A stretch of DNA of 64,000 nt from Molossus alvarezi (taxonomy: Eukaryota; Chordata; Mammalia; Chiroptera; Molossidae), in assembly GCA_037176705.1 (NCBI GenBank), contig CM073886.1:682001-746000 (forward strand), given 5' to 3'. Numbering within the stretch: the stretch's first letter is position 1; each line of letters begins with the position of its first letter. Shown one piece after another: positions 45,701-56,819 of this stretch. The notes beneath the pieces were generated by a model, which searched no databases, was not told the origin of the DNA, and saw nothing but the letters and a program-made list of their open reading frames with translations. A program made the translations under genes and the position numbers.

Positions 45701-48295
45701 TGAAAGAGGAACACAGAGAAGAGGAGACCATGCATCTTAGAGAGGAGCCCAGAGAAGAGGAGTCCATGGGTCTGACAGAGGAGCACAGAGAAGGGAAACC
45801 ATGAGTCTGAGAGGAGCACAGAGCAGGGGAGACCATGGGTCTGAGAGGGGCACAGAGAAGAGGAGACCATGCATCTTAGAGAGGAGCCCAGAGAAGAGGA
45901 GTATAAGGGTCTTATTGAGGAGCCCAGAGAAAAGGAGACCATCGGTCTGAGAGAGGAGCACAGAGAAGAGGAGACCATGCATCTTAGAGAGGAGCCCAGA
46001 GAAGAAGAGTATATGGGTCTTACAGAGCAGCCCAGAGAAAAGGATACCATGGGTCTGAGAGAGGAGCACAGAGAAGAGGAGACCATGGGTCTGACAGAGG
46101 AGCCCAGAGAAAAGGAGACCATGGGTCTGAGAGGAGCCCAGAGCAGGGGAGACCATGTGTCTGAGAGAGGAACACCGAGAAGAGGAGCCCATGGGTTTGA
46201 GAAAGGAGCAAATAGTAGAGGAGACCATGGGTCTGAGAGGGGAGCCCAGAGGCGAGGAGACCATGGTCTGTGAGTGATGCAAACAGCAGGGGAGAACATG
46301 GGTCTGAGAGGGGGACAACGTATTGGAGTCTATGCTCTGAGAGAGGAGCACAGAGCAGGGGAGACCATGGGTCTGAGAGAGGAGCACAGAGATGAGGCGA
46401 TGGGACTGAGAGAGGAACACAGAGAAGAGGAGACCATGGCTCTGAGAGAGTAGCACAGAGCAGTGGAGACCATGGGTCTGAATGGAGCACAGAGAAGAGG
46501 AGATCATGGGTGTGAGAGAGGAGCACAGAGTAGGGGAGACCATGGGTCTGACAGAGGAGCAGAGAGCAGTGGAGACCATGGGTCTGAGCGAGGCGCAAAG
46601 AGCAGGGGAGACCATGGGTCTGAGAGAGGAGCACAGAGAATAGAGACCATGGTCTGAGAGAGGAGCACAGAGCAGGGGAGACCATGGGTCTGAGAGAGGA
46701 GCACAGAGCTCGGGAGACCATGGGTCTGAGAGGGGCACAGAGAAGAGGAGTCTATGGGTCTCAGAGATGAGCACAGAGTATGGGAGACGATGGGTCTCAG
46801 AGAGGAGCACAGAGAAAAGGAGACCAAGGTCTGAGAGAGGTGCAAAGAGCATGGGAGACCATGGGTCTGAGAGGAGCACTGAAGAGGGGAGACCATGGGT
46901 CTGAGAGAGGAGCACAGAGCAGTGCAGAACATGGGTCTGAACTGAGCACAGAGAAGAGGTGATCATGGGTCTGAGAGAGGCACAGCGAAGAAGAGTCTAT
47001 GGGTCTGAAAGAGGAGCACAGAGAAGATGAGACCAAGGGTCTGAGATAGGCGCAAAGAGCAGGGGAGACCATGGGTCTGAGAGAGGAGCACAGAGAAGAG
47101 AGACCATGGTCTGAGAGAGGAGCACAGAGCAGGGGAGACCATGGGTCAGAGAGAGGAGCACAGAGCTCGGGACACCATGGGTCTGAGAGGGGCACAGAGA
47201 AGAGGAGTCTATGGGTCTCAGAGATGAGCACAGAGTAGGGGAGACGATGGGTCTCAGAGAGGAGCACAGAGAAAAGGAGACCAAGGTCTGAGAGAGGTGC
47301 AAAGAGCATGGGAGACCATGGGTCTGAGAGGAGCACAGAAGAGGGGAGACCATGGGTCTGAGGGAGGAGCAAAGAGCTGGGGATACCATGGGTCTGAGAG
47401 AGGAGCACAGAGAAGAGGAGACCATGTGTCTGAGAGAGGCACAGCGAAGAGGAGTCTATGGGTCTGAAAGGGGAGCCCAGAGAAAAGGAGACCATGGTTC
47501 TGAGAGAGGTTCAAAAAGCAGGGGAGACCATGGGTCTGAGATAGGAGCACAGAGTAGGGAAGACCATGTGTCTGAGAGAGGAGCACAGAGAAGGGGAGCC
47601 AATGGGTCTCAGAGAGGAACACAGAGAAGAGGAGACCATGGCTCTGAGAGAGTAGCACAGAGCAGTGGAGACCATGGGTCTGAATGGAGCACAGAGAAGA
47701 GGAGATCATGGGTGTGAGAGAGCAGCACAGAGTAGGGGAGACCATGGGTCTGAGAGAGGAGCAAAGAGCAGTGGAGACGATGGTTCTGAGAGTGGTGGAC
47801 AGAGTAGGGGAGACCATGGGTCTGAGAGAGTCACAGCGAAGAAGAGTCAATGGGTCTGAAAGAGGAGCACAGAGAAGATGAGACAATGGGTCTGAGAGAG
47901 GAAGACAGAGCAGGGGAGACCAAGTTCTGACAGAGGAGCAGATAGCAGGGGAGACCATGGGTCTGAGAGAGGAGCAAAGAGCAGGGGAGACAATGGGTCT
48001 GAGAGAGGTGGAGAGAGTAGGGGAGACCATGGGTCTGAGAGAGAGGCACAGAGAAGAAGAGACCATGTGTCTGAGGGCGGAACACAGAGAAGAGGAGACC
48101 ATGGCTCTGAGAGAGGAGCACAGAGCAGGGGAGACCATGGCTCTCAGAGAGGAGCAAAGAGCAGTGGAGACCATGGGTCTGAGAGAGGAGCACAGAGCAG
48201 GGGAGACCATGGGTCTGAGAGAGAAGCACAGAGAAGATGAAGCGATGGGACTGAAAGAGGAGCACAGAGTAGGGGAAACCATGGTTCTGAGAAGC
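42766..48295 (+). repeat. 5,530-bp higher-order unit, copy 2
   Basis: This is a near-identical copy of 37236-42765. Identity at this offset runs on to about 48643, so the shared stretch is about 5.88 kb. The crossover can be confined to roughly 37.24-37.58 kb in the unit coordinates. Positions 43114 (CAGTTTGG) against 48644 (CAGAGTGG) and 43157 (GAGAAGGGG) against 48687 (GAGCAGGGG) mark where copy 3 departs. Confidence 0.88.
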
Positions 48296-51200
48296 CACAG
48301 AGAAGGGGAGACCACGGGTCTGAGAGAGGAACACAGAGAAGAGGAGACCATGGCTCTGAGAGAGGAACACAGAGCAGGGGAGACCATGGGTCTGAGAAAG
48401 AAGCACAGAGAATAGGAGTCTGTGTCTGAGAGAGGAGCACAGATCAGGGGACACCATGGGTCTGAGAGGGGAGCACACAGCAGGGGAGTCCATGGCTCTG
48501 AGACAGGAGCACAGAGCAGGGGAGACCATGGGTCTGAGAGAGGAGCACAGAGAAAGGGAGACCATGGGTCTGAGAGAGGAGCACAGAGCAGGGGAGACCA
48601 TGGGGCTGAGAGTGGACTCAGAGCAATGGAGACCATGGGTCTCAGAGTGGATCACAGACATCAGGGAACCATGGGTCTGAGAGAGGAGCCCAGAGCAGGG
48701 GAGACCATGGGTCTGAAAGAGGAACACAGAGAAGAGTAGACCATGCATCTTAGAGAGGAGCCCAGAGAAGAGGAGACCATGGGTCTGACAGAGGAGCCCA
48801 GAGAAAAGGAGACCATGGGTCTGAGAGAGGAGCACAGAGAAGAGGAAACCATGAGTCTGAGAGGAGCACAGAGCAGGGGAGACCATGGGTCTGAGAGGGG
48901 CACAGAGAAGAGGAGACCATGCATCTTAGAGAGGAGGCCAGAGAAGAGGAGTATAAGGGTCTTACAGAGGAGCCCAGAGAAATGGAGACCATCGGTCTGA
49001 GAGAGAAGCACAGAGAAGAGGAGACCATGCATCTTAGAGAGGAGCCCAGAGAAGAAGAGTATATGGGTCTTACAGAGGAGCCCAGAGAAAAGGAGACCAT
49101 GGGTCTGAGAGAGGAGCACGGAGAAGAGGAGACCATGGGTCTGACAGTGGACCCCAGAGAAAAGGAGAACATGGGTCTGAGAGGAGCACAGAGCAGGGGA
49201 GACCATGGGCCTGAGTGGAGCACAGAGGAGTGGAGTCTATGGGTCTGAAAGAGGAGCACAGAGAAGGGGAGACCATGGGTCTGAAAGAGGAACACAGAGA
49301 AGAGGAGACCATGGCTCTGAGAGAGGAGCACAGAGCCGGGGAGACTGTGGGTCTGAGAGAGGAGCCCAGAGCTGGGGAGACCATGGGTCTGAGAGACGAG
49401 CACAGAGAAAGGCAGATCATGGGTCTGAGAGAGGAGCCCAGAGCCTGGGAGACCATGGGTCTGAAAGAGGAACACAGAGAAGAGGAGACCATGCATCTTA
49501 GAGAGGAGCCCAGAGAAGAGGAGTCCATGGGTCTGACAGAGGAGCACAGAGAAGGGAAACCATGAGTCTGAGAGGAGCACAGAGCAGGGGAGACCATGGG
49601 TCTGAGAGGGGCACAGAGAAGAGGAGACCATGCATCTTAGAGAGGAGCCCAGAGAAGAGGAGTATAAGGGTCTTATTGAGGAGCCCAGAGAAAAGGAGAC
49701 CATCGGTCTGAGAGAGGAGCACAGAGAAGAGGAGACCATGCATCTTAGAGAGGAGCCCAGAGAAGAAGAGTATATGGGTCTTACAGAGCAGCCCAGAGAA
49801 AAGGATACCATGGGTCTGAGAGAGGAGCACAGAGAAGAGGAGACCATGGGTCTGACAGAGGAGCCCAGAGAAAAGGAGACCATGGGTCTGAGAGGAGCCC
49901 AGAGCAGGGGAGACCATGTGTCTGAGAGAGGAACACCGAGAAGAGGAGACCATGGGTCTGAGAGGGGAGCCCAGAGGCGAGGAGACCATGGTCTGTGAGT
50001 GATGCAAACAGCAGGGGATACCATGGGTCTGAGAGGGGGACAACGTATTGGAGTCTATGCTCTGAGAGAGGAGCACAGAGCAGGGGAGACCATGGTTCTG
50101 AGAGAGGAGCACAGAGATGAGGCGATGGGACTGAGAGAGGAACACAGAGAAGTGGAGACCATGGCTCTGAGAGAGTAGCACAGAGCAGTGGAGACCATGG
50201 GTCTGAATGGAGCACAGAGAAGAGGAGATCATGGGTGTGAGAGAGGAGCACAGAGTAGGGGAGACCATGGGTCTGACAGAGGAGCAGAGAGCAGTGGAGA
50301 CCATGGGTCTGAGCGAGGCGCAAAGAGCAGGGGAGACCATGGGTCTGAGAGAGGAGCACAGAGAATAGAGACCATGGTCTGAGAGAGGAGCACAGAGCAG
50401 GGGAGACCATGGGTCTGAGAGAGGAGCACGGAGAAGAGGAGACCATGGGTCTGACAGTGGACCCCAGAGAAAAGGAGAACATGGGTCTGAGAGGAGCACA
50501 GAGCAGGGGAGACCATGGGTCTGACAGAGGAACCCCGAGAAGAGGAGCCTATGGGTCTGAGAAAGGAGCAAATAGAAGAGGAGACCATGGGTCTGAGAGG
50601 GAAGCCCAGAGAAGAGGAGACCGTGGTCTGAGAGTGATGCAAACAGCAGGGGAGACCATGGGTCTTAGAGTGGGACAGCGTATTGGAGTCTGTGGTCTGA
50701 GAGAGAAGCACAGAGCAGGGGACACCATGGGTCTGAGAGAGGACCCCAGAGAAGAGGAGACCATGGTCTGAGAGTGATGCAAACAGCAGGGGAGACCATG
50801 GGTCTGAGAGGGGGACAGCGTATTGGAGTCTGTGGTCTGAGAGAGAAACACAGAGCAGGGGACACCATGGGTCTGAGAGAGGAGCCCAGAGAAGAGGAGA
50901 CCATGGTCTGAGAGAGATGCAAACAGCAGGGGAGACCATGGGCCTGAGTGGAGCACAGAGGAGTGGAGTCTATGGGTCTGAAAGAGGAGCACAGAGAAGG
51001 GGAGACCATGGGTCTGAAAGAGGAACACAGAGAAGAGGAGACCATGGCTCTGAGAGAGGAGCACAGAGCCGGGGAGACTGTGGGTCTGAGAGAGGAGCCC
51101 AGAGCTGGGGAGACCATGGGTCTGAGAGACGAGCACAGAGAAAGGCAGATCATGGGTCTGAGAGAGGAGCCCAGAGCCTGGGAGACCATGGGTCTGAAAG

Positions 51201-53764
51201 AGGAACACAGAGAAGAGGAGACCATGCATCTTAGAGAGGAGCCCAGAGAAGAGGAGTCCATGGGTCTGACAGAGGAGCACAGAGAAGGGAAACCATGAGT
51301 CTGAGAGGAGCACAGAGCAGGGGAGACCATGGGTCTGAGAGGGGCACAGAGAAGAGGAGACCATGCATCTTAGAGAGGAGCCCAGAGAAGAGGAGTATAA
51401 GGGTCTTATTGAGGAGCCCAGAGAAAAGGAGACCATCGGTCTGAGAGAGGAGCACAGAGAAGAGGAGACCATGCATCTTAGAGAGGAGCCCAGAGAAGAA
51501 GAGTATATGGGTCTTACAGAGCAGCCCAGAGAAAAGGATACCATGGGTCTGAGAGAGGAGCACAGAGAAGAGGAGACCATGGGTCTGACAGAGGAGCCCA
51601 GAGAAAAGGAGACCATGGGTCTGAGAGGAGCCCAGAGCAGGGGAGACCATGTGTCTGAGAGAGGAACACCGAGAAGAAGAGCCCATGGGTTTGAGAAAGG
51701 AGCAAATAGTAGAGGAGACCATGGGTCTGAGAGGGGAGCCCAGAGGCGAGGAGACCATGGTCTGTGAGTGATGCAAACAGCAGGGGAGAACATGGGTCTG
51801 AGAGGGGGACAACGTATTGGAGTCTATGCTCTGAGAGAGGAGCACAGAGCAGGGGAGACCATGGGTCTGAGAGAGGAGCACAGAGATGAGGCGATGGGAC
51901 TGAGAGAGGAACACAGAGAAGAGGAGACCATGGCTCTGAGAGAGTAGCACAGAGCAGTGGAGACCATGGGTCTGAATGGAGCACAGAGAAGAGGAGATCA
52001 TGGGTGTGAGAGAGGAGCACAGAGTAGGGGAGACCATGGGTCTGACAGAGGAGCAGAGAGCAGTGGAGACCATGGGTCTGAGCGAGGCGCAAAGAGCAGG
52101 GGAGACCATGGGTCTGAGAGAGGAGCACAGAGAATAGAGACCATGGTCTGAGAGAGGAGCACAGAGCAGGGGAGACCATGGGTCTGAGAGAGGAGCACAG
52201 AGCTCGGGAGACCATGGGTCTGAGAGGGGCACAGAGAAGAGGAGTCTATGGGTCTCAGAGATGAGCACAGAGTATGGGAGACGATGGGTCTCAGAGAGGA
52301 GCACAGAGAAAAGGAGACCAAGGTCTGAGAGAGGTGCAAAGAGCATGGGAGACCATGGGTCTGAGAGGAGCACTGAAGAGGGGAGACCATGGGTCTGAGA
52401 GAGGAGCACAGAGCTGTGCAGAACATGGGTCTGAACTGAGCACAGAGAAGAGGTGATCATGGGTCTGAGAGAGGAGCAAAGAGCAGGAGAGAGAATGGGT
52501 CTGAGAGAGGTGGACAGAGTAGGGGAGACCATGGGTCTGAGAGAGGCACAGCGAAGAAGAGTCTATGGGTCTGAAAGAGGAGCACAGAGAAGATGAGACC
52601 AAGGGTCTGAGATAGGCGCAAAGAGCAGGGGAGACCATGGGTCTGAGAGAGGAGCACAGAGAAGAGAGACCATGGTCTGAGAGAGGAGCACAGAGCAGGG
52701 GAGACCATGGGTCAGAGAGAGGAGCACAGAGCTCGGGACACCATGGGTCTGAGAGGGGCACAGAGAAGAGGAGTCTATGGGTCTCAGAGATGAGCACAGA
52801 GTAGGGGAGACGATGGGTCTCAGAGAGGAGCACAGAGAAAAGGAGACCAAGGTCTGAGAGAGGTGCAAAGAGCATGGGAGACCATGGGTCTGAGAGGAGC
52901 ACAGAAGAGGGGAGACCATGGGTCTGAGGGAGGAGCACAGAGCAGTGCAGACCATGGGTCTGAATGGAGCACAGAGAAGAGGTGATCATGGGTCTGAGGA
53001 AGAGCAAATAGGAGGGGAGACAATGGGTCTGAAAGAGGTGGACAGAGTAGGGGACACCATGGGTCTGAGAGAGAGGCATAGAAAAGAGGAGACAATGTGT
53101 CTGAGGGAGGCGCACAGAGCAGGGGAGACCAATTTCTGACCGAGGAGCACAGAGCAGGGGAGACCATGAGTCTGAGATAGGAGCACTGAGAAGGGGAGAC
53201 CATGAGTCTGAGAGAGGAATACAGAGAAGAGGAGACCATGGCTTTGAGAGAGGAGCAAAGAGCAGGGGAGACCATGGGTCTGAAGGAGGAGCCCAGAGAA
53301 GAGGAGACCATGGTTCTGAGAGAGGTGCAAAGAGCAGGGGAGACCATTGGTCTGAGCGAGGAGCAAAGTCCAGGGGAGACCATGGATCTGAGAAAGGAGA
53401 ACACAGCAGGGGAGACCATGGGTCTGAGTGAGGAGCAAAGAGCTGGGGATACCATGGGTCTGAGAGAGGAGCACAGAGAAGAGGAGACCATGTGTCTGAG
53501 AGAGGCACAGCGAAGAGGAGTCTATGGGTCTGAAAGGGGAGCCCAGAGAAGAGGAGACCATGGTTCTGAGAGAGGTGCAAAAAGCAGGGGAGACCATGGG
53601 TCTGAGATAGGAGCACAGAGATGAGGCGATGGGACTGAGAGAGGAGCACAGAGTAGGGAAGACCATGTGTCTGAGAGAGGAGCACAGAGAAGGGGAGCCA
53701 AAGGGTCTCAGAGAGGAACACAGAGAAGAGGAGACCATGGCTCTGAGAGAGTAGCACAGAGCAG
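48296..53764 (+). repeat. Related third copy of the 5.5-kb unit (longer form)
   Basis: The offset from copy 2 begins at 5,530 and drops to 5,494 after a 36-bp monomer is lost near 49.95 kb (GAACACCGAGAAGAGGAGACC). It rises to 5,566 where two extra monomers occur near 52.47-52.54 kb, and reaches 6,099 after the ~500-bp T-rich/GGAATACAG cassette (52.93-53.44 kb) and a 33-bp monomer near 53.62 kb. It has more scattered changes than copies 1 and 2 have between themselves, so it is the older relative. Confidence 0.8.
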
Positions 53765-56160
53765 TGGAGACCATGGGTCTGAATGGAGCACAGAGAAGAG
53801 GAGATCATGGGTGTGAGAGAGCAGCACAGAGTAGGGGAGACCATGGGTCTGAGAGAGGAGCAAAGAGCAGTGGAGACGATGGTTCTGAGAGTGGTGGACA
53901 GAGTAGGGGAGACCATGGGACTGAGAGAGTCACAGCGAAGAAGAGTCAATGGGTCTGAAAGAGGAGCACAGAGAAGATGAGACAATGGGTCTGAGAGAGG
54001 AAGACAGAGCAGGGGAGACCAAGTTCTGACAGAGGAGCAGATAGCAGGGGAGACCATGGGTCTGAGAGAGGAGCAAAGAGCAGGTGAGACAATGGGTCTG
54101 AGAGAGGTGGAGAGAGTAGGGGAGACCATGGGTCTGAGAGAGAGGCACAGAGAAGAAGAGACCATGTGTCTGAGGGCGGAACACAGAGAAGAGGAGACCA
54201 TGGCTCTGAGAGAGGAGCACAGAGCAGGGGAGACCATGGCTCTGAGAGAGGAGCAAAGAGTAGGGGAGACCATGGGTTTGAGAGAGGAATACAGAGAAGA
54301 GGAGACCATGGCTCTGAGAGAGGAGCAAAGAGCAGGGGAGACCATGGGTCTGAAGGAGGAGCCCAGAGAAGAGGAGACCATGGTTCTGAGAGAGGTGCAA
54401 AGAGGAGGGGAGACCATTGGTCTGAGAGAGGAGCAAAGACCAGGGGAACCCATAGATCTGAGAGAGGGGCACAGAGCAGGGGAGACCATGGGTCTGAGAG
54501 AGAAGCAAAGAGCTGGGGATACCATGGGTCTGAGAGAGGAGCACAGAGAAGGGGAGACAATGGGTCTGAGAGAGGAGCACAGAGAAGAGGAGACCATGGG
54601 TCTGTGAGAGGCACAGCGAAGAGGAGTCTATGGGTCTGAAAGGGGAGCACAGAGAAGATGGGACCATGGGTCTGAGAGAGGAACACAGAGCTGGGGAGAC
54701 CATGGGTCTGAGAAAGGCACAGCGAAGAGGAGTCTATGGGTCTGAAAGGGGAGCACAGAGAAGATGGGACCATGGGTCTGAGAGAGGAACACAGAGCAGG
54801 GGAGACCATGGGTCAGAGAGAGAGGAACACTGAGAAGGGGAGACCATGGGTCTGAGATAGGAACACAGAGAAGAAGAGACCATGGGTCTGAGAGAGGAGC
54901 ATAGACAAAAGGAGACCACAGTTGTGAGAGAGGAGCCCAGAGAAGAGAGGACCATGGTTCTGAGAGAAGTGCAAAGAACAACGGAGACCATCGGTCTGAG
55001 AGAGGAGCAAAGAAGGGGAGACCTTGGATCTGAGAGAGGAGCACAGAGTAGGGGAGACCATGGGTCTGAGAGAGGAGCACAGAGCATGGGAGACCATGGG
55101 TCTGAGATAGGAGCACAGAGCTGGGGAGACCATGGGTCTTAGAGGGGCACAGAGAGGAGGAATCTATGGGTCTGAGTGAGGAGCACAGAGCAGGGGATAC
55201 CATGGGTCTGAGAGAGGAGCACAGAGATGAGGCGATGGGACTGAGAGAGGAGCACAGAGTAGGGGAGACCATGGGTCTGAGAGAGGAGCACAGAGAAGGG
55301 GAGACCCAGGGTCTGAGAGAGGAACACAGAGAAGAGCAGACCATGGCTCTGAGAGAGTAGCACAGAGCAGTGGAGAGCATGGGTCTGAAAGGAGCATAGA
55401 GAAGAGGAGATCATGGGTGTGAGAGAGGAGCACAGAGTAGGGGAGACCATGGGTCTGAGAGAGGAGCAAAGGGCAGTGGAGACCATGGTTCTGAGAGAGG
55501 TGGACAGAGTAGGGGAGACCATGGGTCTGAGAGAGGAGCACAGAGAAAGGGAGACCATGGGTCTGAGAGAGGAGCACAGAGGAGGGGAGACTATGGGTCT
55601 GAGAGTGGACTCAGAGCAATGGAGACCATGGGTCTCAGAGTGGATCACAGAGAACAGGGAACCATGGGTCTGAGAGAGGAGCACAGAGCAGGGGAGACCA
55701 TGGGTCTGAGAAAGGAGCACAGAGCAGTGCAGACCATGGGTCTGAATGGAGCACAGAGAAGAGGTGATCATGGGTCTGAGGAAGAGCAAATAGCAGGGGA
55801 GAAAATGGGTCTGAAAGAGGTGGACAGAGTAGGGGAGACCATGGGTCTGAGAGAGAGGCATAGAAAAGAGGAGACAATGTGTCTGAGGGAGGCGCACAGA
55901 GCAGGGGAGACCAATTTCTGACCGAGGAGCACAGAGCAGGGGAGACCATGAGTCTGAGATAGGAGCACTGAGAAGGGGAGACCATGAGTCTGAGAGAGGA
56001 ATACAGAGAAGAGGAGACCATGGCTTTGAGAGAGGAGCAAAGAGCAGGGGAGACCATGGGTCTGAAGGAGGAGCCCAGAGAAGAGGAGACCATGGTTCTG
56101 AGAGAGGTGCAAAGAGCAGGGGAGACCATTGGTCTGAGCGAGGAGCAAAGTCCAGGGGAG
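49190..56160 (+). repeat. 7,630-bp-period duplication, copy 1
   Basis: Position p matches p+7630 across this interval (50188 with 57818, 51231 with 58861, 53202 with 60832, 55413 with 63043). There is a sprinkling of single-base differences, for example near 52487, 53055, 53400, 53920 and 62074. It spans the longer form of the 5.5-kb unit, the cassette missing from 37-48 kb, a GAGCATAGACAAAAGG block (54.9 kb) and a truncated GGAATACAG cassette ending at 56160. Confidence 0.83.
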
Positions 56161-56819
56161 ACCATGGGTCTGACAGAGGAGCAGAGAGCAGTGGAGACCA
56201 TGGGTCTGAGCGAGGCGCAAAGAGCAGGGGAGACCATGGGTCTGAGAGAGGAGCACAGAGAATAGAGACCATGGTCTGAGAGAGGAGCACAGAGCAGGGG
56301 AGACCATGGGTCTGAGAGAGGAGCACGGAGAAGAGGAGACCATGGGTCTGACAGTGGACCCCAGAGAAAAGGAGAACATGGGTCTGAGAGGAGCACAGAG
56401 CAGGGGAGACCATGGGTCTGACAGAGGAACCCCGAGAAGAGGAGCCTATGGGTCTGAGAAAGGAGCAAATAGAAGAGGAGACCATGGGTCTGAGAGGGAA
56501 GCCCAGAGAAGAGGAGACCGTGGTCTGAGAGTGATGCAAACAGCAGGGGAGACCATGGGTCTTAGAGTGGGACAGCGTATTGGAGTCTGTGGTCTGAGAG
56601 AGAAGCACAGAGCAGGGGACACCATGGGTCTGAGAGAGGACCCCAGAGAAGAGGAGACCATGGTCTGAGAGTGATGCAAACAGCAGGGGAGACCATGGGT
56701 CTGAGAGGGGGACAGCGTATTGGAGTCTGTGGTCTGAGAGAGAAACACAGAGCAGGGGACACCATGGGTCTGAGAGAGGAGCCCAGAGAAGAGGAGACCA
56801 TGGTCTGAGAGAGATGCAA
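56161..56819 (+). repeat. Spacer copy derived from the 50.26-50.92 kb type
   Basis: At 56160 the cassette running GTCCAGGGGAGACCATGG stops, and GTCTGACAGAGGAGCAGAGAG begins. From there 56306 matches 50409 (offset 5,897) and 58039 (offset 1,733). In the partner copy at 63790 the cassette instead continues with ATCTGAGAAAGGAGC. The joint falls in the conserved CCATGG core and keeps the 36-bp phase, so it is best read as a recombination junction. Confidence 0.78.

Noticed and set aside
27912..48643. Treating the near-identical 3.5- and 5.5-kb copies as certain biological duplications.
   Set aside because: Identity this high in a long tandem array is also a common assembly error. I report the copies as seen but leave their reality open pending read-level evidence.
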